A DNA stretch of 64,000 nt from Gammaproteobacteria bacterium. Its GTDB lineage: Bacteria > Pseudomonadota > Gammaproteobacteria > DSM-16500. The stretch spans positions 62,001-126,000 of the forward strand of contig JAJPJI010000015.1 of assembly GCA_021324305.1 (NCBI GenBank), given 5' to 3'. Positions 54,368 through 62,713 of the stretch are shown here, piece after piece. Numbering within the stretch: the stretch's first letter is position 1; every line of letters starts with the position of its first letter. The position numbers and the translations under genes are program-made. The notes under the pieces were generated by a model that saw only the letters and a list, made by a program, of their open reading frames with translations, was not told the DNA's origin and searched no databases.

Positions 54368-54375
54368 CCGGAAAC

Positions 54376-54397
54376 TTCCCCGGCCTCAGCCGGGGAA
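54376..54397 (+). terminator. Hairpin after rpoZ
   Basis: TTCCCCGGC-CTCA-GCCGGGGAA is a perfect 9-bp stem starting 9 bp after the rpoZ stop. No T run follows, so it may attenuate or protect the mRNA rather than terminate it. Confidence 0.5.
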
Positions 54398-54420
54398 CCC
54401 GTGCAAAAAGGAACCCGATC

Positions 54421-55083
54421 GTGTTTAAAAAGACCCTCTCATTTTTCGTATCCTGCCTGCTGATTGCCTCGGCAGCTGTTGCGGCAAAAGAACCGGTCAA
54501 TCTCGCCGTTATCAAACACAAACTCGAACGTTATCACGATTCCGGCGAATACCTGCATGACATTAGCGATGTCGCGACAAAAGCACTGCGTTATCTCGAG
54601 CTGCGTGTTGAACGCGGTGATTTCAAAGGTAAAAAGCCGGCTATTGTCCTTGATATCGACGAAACATCGCTGTCCAATTATCCCGACATGGTCAGACTGG
54701 ATTTTGGCGGCACGATTGAAGAAATCCGGCAGGATGAAGACAAGGGAACTGACGAAGCCATCGAACCAACGCTAAAGTTATATCGTTATGCCAAGGCACA
54801 TCATATCGCTGTTTTTTTCATCACTGGACGCCATGAAGAGGAAAGGCAGGTGACAGAAGAAAACCTGCAAAAAGCCGGTTATTTGAACCATGACGGATTG
54901 ATACTGCGCTCCGGCGATTATAAAAAAGCGCCGGCATCGGTGTATAAAACCGCGATGCGAAATCAGCTCACCGAAAAAGGCTATGACATCATACTTAACA
55001 TGGGTGATCAGCAAAGCGATTTGCGCGGCGGCTATGCTGACAAGACATTCAAACTGCCGAATCCTTATTATCTGATTCCGTAA
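54421..55083 (+). CDS. HAD-superfamily acid phosphatase (class B/P4-like), secreted
   Basis: The 220-residue protein has a signal peptide (FKKTLSFFVSCLLIASAAVA-A). The catalytic IVLDIDETSLSNYPDM (DxDET) is at about 79-94, FFITGRHEEER is motif II, and ILNMGDQQSDLRGGYAD is motif III with its acidic pair. These are the acid phosphatase/5'-nucleotidase features of the HAD class (plant VSP and bacterial P4 relatives). It acts in the periplasm or is exported. The start codon is GTG at 54421. Confidence 0.88.
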   Translation: MFKKTLSFFVSCLLIASAAVAAKEPVNLAVIKHKLERYHDSGEYLHDISDVATKALRYLELRVERGDFKGKKPAIVLDIDETSLSNYPDMVRLDFGGTIEEIRQDEDKGTDEAIEPTLKLYRYAKAHHIAVFFITGRHEEERQVTEENLQKAGYLNHDGLILRSGDYKKAPASVYKTAMRNQLTEKGYDIILNMGDQQSDLRGGYADKTFKLPNPYYLIP

Positions 55084-55102
55084 TCGACACTCCCGATTCT
55101 CT

Positions 55103-55129
55103 TTCCTGGATGCTGCCGGCATCCAGGAA
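55103..55129. terminator. Palindrome between convergent genes
   Basis: TTCCTGGATGC and GCATCCAGGAA form a perfect 11-bp stem with a 5-base loop, between the acid phosphatase and the coiled-coil gene. It contains the CTGGATGCC core of the REP family, so it may be a REP-derived terminator. Confidence 0.55.
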
Positions 55130-55152
55130 GACTGTCATCTTACTCCGATTTT

Positions 55153-55689
55153 TTAGACTTTCTTTTCCCCATTATTCGGGGCCACTCTATGATCACTACT
55201 ACCAGTCTTTTTATCATTAACGGGTTCTCTTCTTCCATGAAATAATCCTTGTTCACCAAGACCGGAAATACTATGCCGCCTTTGCAGGGGTTTATGCGTA
55301 TGCTTTCCATGCTGCCCCTCTCTGCCTGAAAAGCTGGCGCTGCGATGCAGACGGCCATGTGACTCTTCTTTTTCCACCTTTTCATGCCCAACCCGCTTCC
55401 CTGAGAAGCTCGCACTACGATGCAGCGGTCTATGCGATACTTCCTTTTTCCCGTTTCCATGCGGGTTACCAAGCTTCATGAGCTGCTCATACGCCCGTTT
55501 TTTCTGTGCAACTTGCTCCTCTAGTTCTTTAATCCGTTCTTGCATCATCCTAGCCTGCTCTTCTTGTTCATGAATTTTTTTATCCTTCTCTTCAATTGAC
55601 TTATCCTTCTGTTCAATTGATTTGCTTTGATCTTTAATGGTTTCAGCTTGTTCACTGATAACCCGTTTTTGCTGCTCGATTATTTTCAA
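55153..55689 (-). CDS. Coiled-coil ORF with three RSASFSG-like repeats; probable 3' part of the preceding gene
   Basis: This 179-codon frame follows the TAA of the 557-residue ORF directly and in the same frame. Its first codon is TTG, with no separate ribosome site. The first 70 residues form a coiled coil (repeats of IEQKDKSIEEKDKKIHEQEE) that continues the coiled coil ending the upstream ORF. Then come three repeats at about 86-98, 112-124 and 132-145: HRPLHRSASFSG, HGRLHRSASFSG and HKPLQRRHSISG. Either a nonsense mutation split one 736-codon gene, or the stop is read through, or translation re-initiates (an internal ATG at 55548 is possible). I recognise no family. Confidence 0.6.
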   Translation of the reverse strand: MKIIEQQKRVISEQAETIKDQSKSIEQKDKSIEEKDKKIHEQEEQARMMQERIKELEEQVAQKKRAYEQLMKLGNPHGNGKKEVSHRPLHRSASFSGKRVGHEKVEKEESHGRLHRSASFSGREGQHGKHTHKPLQRRHSISGLGEQGLFHGRREPVNDKKTGSSDHRVAPNNGEKKV

Positions 55690-57363
55690 TTATTCAGCGA
55701 AAACTTTTTTCAATTCTTCCAATTCTTCTGTATTTTTCTTTAGCTCTGCACGAAGGCCTCCAATTTTCAACTTGTAGGCTTCACCCAATTCCACTGATTG
55801 CAAATGTTTAACCATATAGGTATGCCCAACTTCCTGGTCGTGAGTACAGTCATTAACTTCCTTTTCCAGTCGCCCAAGTTTGGCCATACTCTTTTCCTGG
55901 CTGCGGTTTGCCCTGTGGTCAACATACATCGCGATTCCACCGAGAACAATGGCGCCCAACAACATGCCGCCCAGAACCGCGCCTGTTACCCATCCAGCCG
56001 GATTGGAAGCAATAAAGATGGCGGCAAGAATCGCACCCACGCCAATTGCGATACCAACACCTGATCCAGCAGAATAAAGTTTTCTACCTACACGACTTGC
56101 CTTGTCCTTCAAATACTGGCCAAAAGTCATGGGCTTTACCGGTTCTATAACTTTTTTCTTATGCTTTGGCTGTATCCCGCTTTGCTGTTTAAGGGCTTGT
56201 CGGACATCTTGTTTGAGAAGCCCGGGCTTTTGTAGTGATTTACTGCCAGTAATTGTTTTTAATGGTACTTGATAGACAGCCTTGAGTTTGGCAATCTCGT
56301 AATTTACTTTTAATGATTTGAAGTTTTCCTCTTCGATTTTCTGTTTTTCAATCGCTAGTGAATCTAATTGCTGCCTGCCTTCCCGGACTATTCTTGCATT
56401 ATTTGTTTTCTCTACTTCACTCCATTTGTCTGACAAGGTCAGATCATCCCAGTTACTCGGAAGCTTACCCAAGCGTATGACGAATTCTTTCATGTTTCGT
56501 TCCAACATTCTTTGATCGAATTCATCCCGAGTGATTTGTTGATTTGATAACAACTCCCGATCTTGCGCATCTTGCTGCTTCATTTCCTTATATAATTGCT
56601 GGATTACCTTGCTATTTCTCTTGCTCTCTTCAAGTTCCTGCGGCTTATACAGATGAACAATTTCCAGCAAACTGATTGTGCGCTTGACAGATAATATTGT
56701 TATCACAAGCTGCTCGAAGTTATCATTATCAACACCCAAGAGAGTGTATGCTTCATTGATTGCTCGGAATTTATCTTCGATCGACAGCCGCTTCCAGTCA
56801 TCCTCCTCCATTTCAATTTCCAAACTCGCTTTTAAATTTTCCATTTGCAGGTCGAGGAAATTCAGAGCAATCTTGATATTGCCTAGCATTTTTTCCTGCA
56901 GATCGCGTTGATGTTTTAATTTTTCATTGATGACCTGAATCTGGTTGCGCTCTGCTTCATTTGCCTCATCAATTTTGCTGTAATTTACAAATGAACCAAG
57001 CACACCGCCTGAAGCGCCGGTAGCAACAGCCGCACCGCCCAGTGTCGCCGCAGTTGAAATTCCTATCGCACTAGCAATAGAACCAACCAAGACATTGACG
57101 CCAGGTATGGTCATCAACCCTGCCAGTGCTGCACCCCAGCCTATTCCATTCGCAGTTGCTAGTATTTTCTTTACGACTGCTTCTCTATTTCTGCGAGTTT
57201 CGCGGTATTCCTGGAGTTCAAATATTTCAACAAAATGAGCCTTGAGTTCCTGAGGTTTCGAATGGCTAGCACCACTTTTACCGTCATGATCCTGGTCAAC
57301 CGGAACAGATTTTCTTTCGCCATCAGCTTGAATTTTCAGGCCTTTGTTTTCGCCGTGAAACAT
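55690..57363 (-). CDS. Coiled-coil protein with two hydrophobic blocks, unknown function (effector candidate)
   Basis: The 557-residue protein starts at an ATG with GAGGGGG upstream. The N-terminus is polar (about 1-70). A glycine/alanine-rich hydrophobic block follows (72-127, including TIPGVNVLVGSIASAIGIST), then about 300 residues of charged helices. A second hydrophobic block (about 432-481, VGIAIGVGAILAAIFIASNP) and a terminal coiled coil complete it. There is no signal peptide. This layout resembles membrane-targeted effectors of Legionellales but also other coiled-coil proteins. Its promoter has a degenerate PmrA-like box (57419-57451). It ends at a TAA after which the frame stays open for 179 codons. 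It occupies the place next to miaA where hfq is often found. Confidence 0.72.
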   Translation of the reverse strand: MFHGENKGLKIQADGERKSVPVDQDHDGKSGASHSKPQELKAHFVEIFELQEYRETRRNREAVVKKILATANGIGWGAALAGLMTIPGVNVLVGSIASAIGISTAATLGGAAVATGASGGVLGSFVNYSKIDEANEAERNQIQVINEKLKHQRDLQEKMLGNIKIALNFLDLQMENLKASLEIEMEEDDWKRLSIEDKFRAINEAYTLLGVDNDNFEQLVITILSVKRTISLLEIVHLYKPQELEESKRNSKVIQQLYKEMKQQDAQDRELLSNQQITRDEFDQRMLERNMKEFVIRLGKLPSNWDDLTLSDKWSEVEKTNNARIVREGRQQLDSLAIEKQKIEEENFKSLKVNYEIAKLKAVYQVPLKTITGSKSLQKPGLLKQDVRQALKQQSGIQPKHKKKVIEPVKPMTFGQYLKDKASRVGRKLYSAGSGVGIAIGVGAILAAIFIASNPAGWVTGAVLGGMLLGAIVLGGIAMYVDHRANRSQEKSMAKLGRLEKEVNDCTHDQEVGHTYMVKHLQSVELGEAYKLKIGGLRAELKKNTEELEELKKVFAE

Positions 57364-57418
57364 ACATGCCCCCTCGTTATACTTATGAATGCTTTCTTGT
57401 TCTTATTTTTCTATATTC

Positions 57419-57451
57419 ATTATAGTCAACTTCTCTGAAGGTAATGTTAAT
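57419..57451 (-). promoter_or_regulatory. Candidate promoter with degenerate PmrA-like box
   Basis: On the minus strand ATTAAC, five bases, CTTCAG (57435-57440), ten bases and a perfect TATAAT (57419-57424) occur in order. The half-sites match the PmrA consensus at 4 and 5 of 6 positions, and the spacing is identical to the sites at 18401 and 19941. It lies about 55 bp upstream of the coiled-coil gene. Confidence 0.4.
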
Positions 57452-57519
57452 CATTGATTAAAATAAGCTTATTACCTGCTTCCGGGTTTGAGAGAGGAAA
57501 AATGAAAAATATTGGCACA

Positions 57520-58476
57520 TCACCTGGAAAGAGGGCTGATAACTTCATCCAGAAGACGCGCTGCCTGATCAAAAACATGAATGGATTCAGCATCCAGCCA
57601 GACCAGATCCGGCCAGGGGCGCAGCCAGGTCATTTGCCGTTTGGCGAGCTGGCGGGTAGCAATGATGGCTTTTTCACGCATTTCGGTAAAATGAATCTGT
57701 CCCGCCATGTAATCCCATGCCTGGCGGTAGCCAACCGAGCGTATGGATGGCAGTCCGGAAGTCAGGTCTCCGCGTTCATATAATCGGCGGACTTCATCCA
57801 TGAATCCGGCATCCAGCATACGGTCAAAACGCAATGCGATACGCTCATGCAGACGCGCACGCTCCGCGGGCGCAAGACCAATGCTGCAAACACGATAGCC
57901 GGACAGCGGATTGGTTTCTTCAGACTGCCATGTCGAAATATTTTTTCCGGTCAGGAGATAAACTTCCAGTGCGCGCTGAATCCGCTGACTGTCACGCGGC
58001 TTGATTCGCAGCGCCGCATCGGGATCAACACTGGCAAGAAAGGCATGCAGGCTTTCCCAGCCTTCTTTTTCCGCACGTGATTGCAATTCGGCACGCAGCG
58101 CCATGTCAGCACGGGGAAGCTGCGCCAGACCTTGCTGCAGCACGCGGAAATACAACATGGTCCCGCCGGTTAACAAGGGAATTTTTCCGTGCGCGATGAT
58201 ATCATCCATCTCCCGCAGACAATCACTGCGAAACTGGCCTGCGGAATACGGCTCTTTGGGATCAAGCATATCAATCAGCCGATGCGGCGCGGCTGCAAGC
58301 GTTTCCGCATCTGGTTTTGCCGTACCGATATCCATTCCCTTGTACACCATGGCGGAATCAACACTGATAATTTCACAGGGAAAATGCCGGACAATCTCGA
58401 CCGCCAATTGCGTTTTACCTGACGCTGTCGGTCCCATGAGGCAGATGACTGGGTATTGTGAAGTGTACCTGGCCAT
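57520..58476 (-). CDS. miaA: tRNA dimethylallyltransferase
   Basis: MiaA isopentenylates A37 of tRNAs reading codons that begin with U. The 318 residues have the P-loop LMGPTASGKTQLAVEI, ISVDSAMVYKGMDIGTAKPD, PHRLIDMLDPKEPYSAGQFR and GGTMLYFRVLQQGLAQLP. The later region has ARYTSQ at the start and RSVGYRQAWDYM near 240. The ATG overlaps the mutL stop (TAATG), so the two are coupled. Confidence 0.97.
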   Translation of the reverse strand: MARYTSQYPVICLMGPTASGKTQLAVEIVRHFPCEIISVDSAMVYKGMDIGTAKPDAETLAAAPHRLIDMLDPKEPYSAGQFRSDCLREMDDIIAHGKIPLLTGGTMLYFRVLQQGLAQLPRADMALRAELQSRAEKEGWESLHAFLASVDPDAALRIKPRDSQRIQRALEVYLLTGKNISTWQSEETNPLSGYRVCSIGLAPAERARLHERIALRFDRMLDAGFMDEVRRLYERGDLTSGLPSIRSVGYRQAWDYMAGQIHFTEMREKAIIATRQLAKRQMTWLRPWPDLVWLDAESIHVFDQAARLLDEVISPLSR

Positions 58477-60323
58477 TAGCGTCCGCGCATGAATAATTTA
58501 TCCAGATCATCCATTGATAATTGGACACAGGTAGGACGCCCATGATTGCACTGACCGCTGTGATCGGTTTTCTCCATGTCGCGCAACAACGCATTCATTT
58601 CCGGCAGCGTCAATTTACGCCCGGCACGCACCGAACTATGACAGGCAAGTGTTCCCAATATTCGATTGATATTTTCCTGCGCGCGCGAACTGCCGCCATG
58701 CTCAAGCAGGTCAGCGATGATGTCGCGGATCAATTGCTCAATCGGGCCATGCGCCAGCAATTGCGGGACTTCACGTACCACAATGGTTTCCTTTCCAATT
58801 CGTTGCACATGAAATCCGAATTGTTGAAATAACCCAGGGTACTGTTCAATGCTGTCCGCTTCCCGTTCACTGATGGTAATCGTCAACGGTACCAGCAACG
58901 CCTGAACCTGAATCTGCCGGTTTGCAAGTGCGGCTTTCATTTGTTCATAGACAATTCGTTCATGCGCCGCATGCATGTCTATCATCACCAGGCCTTGTGC
59001 GTTTTCAGCGAGAATGTAAATACCCTGTAACTGTCCCAATGCATTGCCAAGCGGCGGCGACAGATTTTCATTCACGGCCGGTTTCACTGACCACGCGTCT
59101 GAATCAGCATGCAGTGCACGGTAAATCTCAAGCTGTTCCTGAATAACATTTTCTCTCGCGCGCGGAGACTTATTCACAAAGTGATGACCAGCATGCATAC
59201 CTGATGCATATGACATATGTGATGCATGCGCATGTACAGGTACAGCATGATTATCTGCCATGGTGTCCATGCTTCTCGCATCACTGACAGGAATAGAGGC
59301 CGCATGTTCACACTCATTGCCGGCGTGTGTCGTTGCAAGAGCATCATGGACACTGCGCAATATGAAATCGTGAACGACCCGTCCATCGCGAAACCTTACT
59401 TCATGCTTGGTTGGATGCACATTGACATCGACCTGATTCGGCGCAATCTCAAGAAATAGAACATAAGCAGGATAGCGATCGCGATAGAGTACATCATGAT
59501 AAGCCTGCTTCAACGCATGAAGGACCAGCTTGTCACGCACCATGCGTCCATTCACATAAAAATATTGCAAGTCCGCCTGGCTGCGAGAAAAAGTCGGCAA
59601 TCCTATCCAGCCAGTCAACCGCATGCCAGCGCCTTCTGCTTCAATATGCACCGCGTGTTCCGAGAAAGCCGGACCGCACAAGGCAGAAAGGCGCTCACTG
59701 TTTACGGCGTTTACAGACGCAGGAAAATATTGTCTTGCCAGGCGTTGATTATGCTTGAGCGTAAAGCCAACCTCGAATGAAGATAAGGCCATGCGTTTGA
59801 TCAATTCATCGATATGATCAAATTCCGTTTTCTCTGCACGCAAAAATTTACGGCGTGCCGGCGTATTAAAAAACAAATCCCTGACCTCAACTGTTGTGCC
59901 GCGCGGATGCGCGGCAGGCTTGATCTCTGGCGATGTGTCACCTTCGACAGAGATTTGCCACCCGGCAGACTTCTCCAGTGCAGATGTCAACACCAGCCGT
60001 GCGACCGAACCGATACTGGCCAATGCCTCTCCACGAAATCCCAATGTCATGATTTGTCCCAGATCATTGGTGTCATGAATTTTACTGGTTGCATGCCGGC
60101 TAAGCGCTAGCGGCAAATCATCCTGGTGTATCCCGTATCCATTGTCGCGCACGCGGATCAACCGAGTCCCGCCCTGCTCAATTTCAATGTCTATCTGGGT
60201 TGCGCCTGCATCAATACTGTTTTCAACCAGCTCTTTTACCACCGAAGCAGGACGTTCAATCACTTCACCCGCAGCAATCTGATTGGCAACCAATGAGGTC
60301 AGTTTCTGGATTCGTTTATTCAT
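58476..60323 (-). CDS. mutL: DNA mismatch repair protein MutL
   Basis: MutL couples MutS mismatch recognition to strand incision. In its 615 residues the GHKL ATPase domain shows IAAGEVIERPASVVKELVEN, DAGATQIDIEI, VRDNGYGIHQDDLPLALSRH and TLGFRGEALASIGSVA. The transducer domain contains NVHPTKHEVRFRDG, a linker rich in His and Ala (about 345-390) follows, and a C-terminal dimerisation domain (LVMIDMHAAHERIVYEQMKA) completes it. It has no DQHAxxERxxYE metal-endonuclease motif as in MutL of MutH-less bacteria: the HAAHERIVYE present is close to QHAAHER, but DQHA reads DMHA. Incision activity is therefore uncertain. Confidence 0.95.
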   Translation of the reverse strand: MNKRIQKLTSLVANQIAAGEVIERPASVVKELVENSIDAGATQIDIEIEQGGTRLIRVRDNGYGIHQDDLPLALSRHATSKIHDTNDLGQIMTLGFRGEALASIGSVARLVLTSALEKSAGWQISVEGDTSPEIKPAAHPRGTTVEVRDLFFNTPARRKFLRAEKTEFDHIDELIKRMALSSFEVGFTLKHNQRLARQYFPASVNAVNSERLSALCGPAFSEHAVHIEAEGAGMRLTGWIGLPTFSRSQADLQYFYVNGRMVRDKLVLHALKQAYHDVLYRDRYPAYVLFLEIAPNQVDVNVHPTKHEVRFRDGRVVHDFILRSVHDALATTHAGNECEHAASIPVSDARSMDTMADNHAVPVHAHASHMSYASGMHAGHHFVNKSPRARENVIQEQLEIYRALHADSDAWSVKPAVNENLSPPLGNALGQLQGIYILAENAQGLVMIDMHAAHERIVYEQMKAALANRQIQVQALLVPLTITISEREADSIEQYPGLFQQFGFHVQRIGKETIVVREVPQLLAHGPIEQLIRDIIADLLEHGGSSRAQENINRILGTLACHSSVRAGRKLTLPEMNALLRDMEKTDHSGQCNHGRPTCVQLSMDDLDKLFMRGR

Positions 60324-60465
60324 AAGATGATATCGTTGTTTTCTAATCGCCTAACGATAAAAGGAAAATGACGCGAAAACAAGCTATGAGTCAAATATGA
60401 TCACTCTGGATACGATACCTGCGCAAGCTATTCCTGCCATCCCCGCAAATTGTCTTGCCATCCCT

Positions 60466-60769
60466 GGCAGCGCTCATTGTCCCTGGCAACGCTCATTGTC
60501 CCTGGCAGCGATCATTGTCCCCGGCAACGCTCATTGTCCCCGGCAGCGCTCATTGTCCCTGGCAGCGCTCATTGTCCCTGGCAGCGCTCATTGTCCCCGG
60601 CAACGCTAACTGTCCCCAGCAGCGCTCATTGTCCCCGGCAACGCTAACTGTCCCCAGCAGCGCTGATTATACCCAGCAGTGCTAATTGTCACCGGCAACT
60701 CTAATTTCCCCCTGCAGCGCTAACTGTCACCGGCAACGCTCATTGTCCTCGGCAGCGCTCATTGTCATC
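60466..60769. repeat. 19-bp minisatellite, 16 units
   Basis: Sixteen consecutive units of exactly 19 bp, consensus GGCAGCGCTCATTGTCCCC, start at 60466 and end at 60769. Units 1-7 are nearly identical; 8-15 have substitutions, but no unit changes length. The last unit merges into a REP-like palindrome. Because 19 is not a multiple of 3, each frame is an open repetitive reading without coding meaning. It lies between mutL and amiB (60324-60919), where no gene is seen. Confidence 0.92.
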
Positions 60770-60791
60770 CCCGCGAAGGCCGGGATCCAGG
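60764..60791. repeat. REP-like palindrome
   Basis: GTCATCCCCG-CGAAGGC-CGGGATCCAG has the same layout as the REP units at 49532 and 49576. The left half overlaps the final unit of the minisatellite. Confidence 0.7.
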
Positions 60792-60919
60792 CTTTTCATA
60801 CACGCATCCGGATGCCAGCATTTGCTAACATGACAGAGTGAGGCTGACATGACAGAACGGGGTTACATGACAGTGAATAGTTAGTGCTCGTGCCCCGCAT
60901 AATCATCAGGAAACAGTTC

Positions 60920-62200
60920 CTACTCCCCTTTCTGTGCGTATTTCTGCACATATTCAGAAATACCCAGCTGCAATGCATGGGCGACCCTGCCCTGATAATC
61001 AGGGTCTGTTAAACGCCTTTCCTCGTTTGGGTTGGTGATAAATCCCGTTTCGACAAGAATGGACGGGATATCCGGCGATTTCAGTACCACAAAGGGTGCG
61101 CGTTCCACATGCGAATAATGCAAAGACGAGATATTTTCCAGCGCATCGAGCACCTTGTTGCCGAGGCGTATGCTGTCTTGTATGGTCGCCGTCTGGGCCA
61201 GATCTACCAGGACAGACCGGAGCACTGGATCACGATCCGGAAGCGAGTTCAATTCCACGCCGCCAAGCTCTGAATAATTATCCCGCTGCGCAAGCCAACG
61301 CGCCGCTTCATTCGTTGCTCCATGCTGTGACAGTGCATACACTGATGCGCCTGTTGCATTATTTTCGAAATACGCATCGGCGTGAATCGCCACAAAAAGA
61401 TCTGCTTTGTCCTTGCGCGCAAGATTGAGCCGTTCACGCAGGGGAACAAAATAATCACCGCTGCGTGTCATAACCGCACGCATGCCGGGCTGCTTGTTAA
61501 TTTCAATCTTTAATCTGTTTGCGATAGCCAGTACGACATTCTTTTCCTGCGCGCCGTTTTCGCCTAAGGCACCGGAATCCTTGCCGCCATGCCCGGCATC
61601 AATAACAACGGTGAAAATATGCGGCGCCTTGCCTGCTGCAGCCTCATCCTGTAAATCCAGACGCGACCGCCCGATCACTTCATCATCGCGCAATGTTTTG
61701 CTCTTCAATTCATCACGCATGGAGGCAAACGCATTCACGATGTCATTGCGAAACGTGTGGCGCAGGCTTTCCGCGTCACGTTGCAATACATCCTTGCGCG
61801 CGCTCATTTTCTTCGGGATGATATCCAGTTGCAAACGCGCACCGCTTTCCTCGTCGCTCGACAGGAATTTAATTTTCCACTGCGAATAACCATCCACGTA
61901 AAAAGTAAAGCGCAGTATACCGTTTCCCGGTTCCTGTACCGCGATGGATTTCACGTTGCATCCGCCCAATTCGGTATTCTGCATTTCGAATCGTTTATAG
62001 GTGTTGGCAAATTCAATTTCAATGCGATCCGGATTTGGAGCATATTTTACGCGTCCATATGTTTTCGCGCTCAGGATAAAAGTAAATCGCGAAGAAGCAG
62101 CGGATGGCTGAATGAGCAATCCGGAAAGATATACCGGCTCCGCTGCCAGAGTCGCGGCGCACAATAAAATAAGCATAATGGTCAATGCAATCCGTTGCAC
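60920..62200 (-). CDS. amiB: N-acetylmuramoyl-L-alanine amidase AmiB/C type
   Basis: AmiB splits septal peptidoglycan during division under control of FtsEX-EnvC or NlpD. The 426 residues have a signal peptide, an AMIN domain (about 25-125, septal ring targeting) and an amidase_3 domain. That domain has the zinc ligands in VVIDAGHGGKDSGALG (His), a Glu in ALGENGAQEK, the His in AIHADAYFE, and the catalytic Glu in SILVETGFITNP. No LysM domain follows. The start is GTG with GGGAG 6 bp upstream. It lies in nnr-tsaE-amiB-mutL-miaA. Confidence 0.95.
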   Translation of the reverse strand: MQRIALTIMLILLCAATLAAEPVYLSGLLIQPSAASSRFTFILSAKTYGRVKYAPNPDRIEIEFANTYKRFEMQNTELGGCNVKSIAVQEPGNGILRFTFYVDGYSQWKIKFLSSDEESGARLQLDIIPKKMSARKDVLQRDAESLRHTFRNDIVNAFASMRDELKSKTLRDDEVIGRSRLDLQDEAAAGKAPHIFTVVIDAGHGGKDSGALGENGAQEKNVVLAIANRLKIEINKQPGMRAVMTRSGDYFVPLRERLNLARKDKADLFVAIHADAYFENNATGASVYALSQHGATNEAARWLAQRDNYSELGGVELNSLPDRDPVLRSVLVDLAQTATIQDSIRLGNKVLDALENISSLHYSHVERAPFVVLKSPDIPSILVETGFITNPNEERRLTDPDYQGRVAHALQLGISEYVQKYAQKGE

Positions 62201-62221
62201 GTCACACTCCCTCAGGCAGCC

Positions 62222-62683
62222 CTACAAGTTATTCAATATATTTTCGCCACGCGCTGAATACGCTTCGAGCCTGATTTCCCTGCCCTGTTCGTTGAATGCA
62301 ATATAGCAAGCCAAATCCGCTCCTGGCAATAATGGATACCCTTTCTCCGGCCATTCGATCAGACAAACGGCGTCCGGCGCAAAATACTCCTGTATTCCGA
62401 TATGCAGGAGTTCATCCGGCGATTTCAGGCGGTAAAAATCGAAATGATAAATCTTTTTCCCTGCCACCTCATAAGGTTCGACCAGCGTGTAAGTCGGGCT
62501 CTTGACCTTGCTGTGATAGCCAAGTCCGCGTAAAAAACCGCGGGTCAATGTGGTTTTGCCTGCACCCAGCGGCCCATGCAAAAATATGATCGCTCCGTTT
62601 TCAACCGCAGCAGCGAGACGAGACCCAAACAAGAGCATGGCGTCTTCGGTTGCAAGATGTCTGGTCAGCAATGTTGGTTTCAT
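62222..62683 (-). CDS. tsaE: tRNA threonylcarbamoyladenosine biosynthesis ATPase TsaE
   Basis: TsaE works with TsaB/TsaD in t6A37 modification. The 153 residues have the P-loop FLHGPLGAGKTTLTRGFLRG (about 33-52), then VKSPTYTLVEPYEVAGKKIY and FDFYRLKSPDELLHIGIQEY, followed by IEWPEKGYPLLPGADL. All match TsaE. It is 21 bp upstream of amiB and lies after nnr. Confidence 0.96.
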   Translation of the reverse strand: MKPTLLTRHLATEDAMLLFGSRLAAAVENGAIIFLHGPLGAGKTTLTRGFLRGLGYHSKVKSPTYTLVEPYEVAGKKIYHFDFYRLKSPDELLHIGIQEYFAPDAVCLIEWPEKGYPLLPGADLACYIAFNEQGREIRLEAYSARGENILNNL

Positions 62684-62713
62684 TCAGTAGACCTTGTCAA
62701 AGCAGGATAATTG

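Noticed and set aside
60397-60685. Three overlapping repetitive ORFs in all plus frames
   Set aside because: They result from the 19-bp tandem repeat, which stays open in every frame.
60466-60769. Possible CRISPR array
   Set aside because: The units are directly adjacent with no spacers, and no cas gene is visible.
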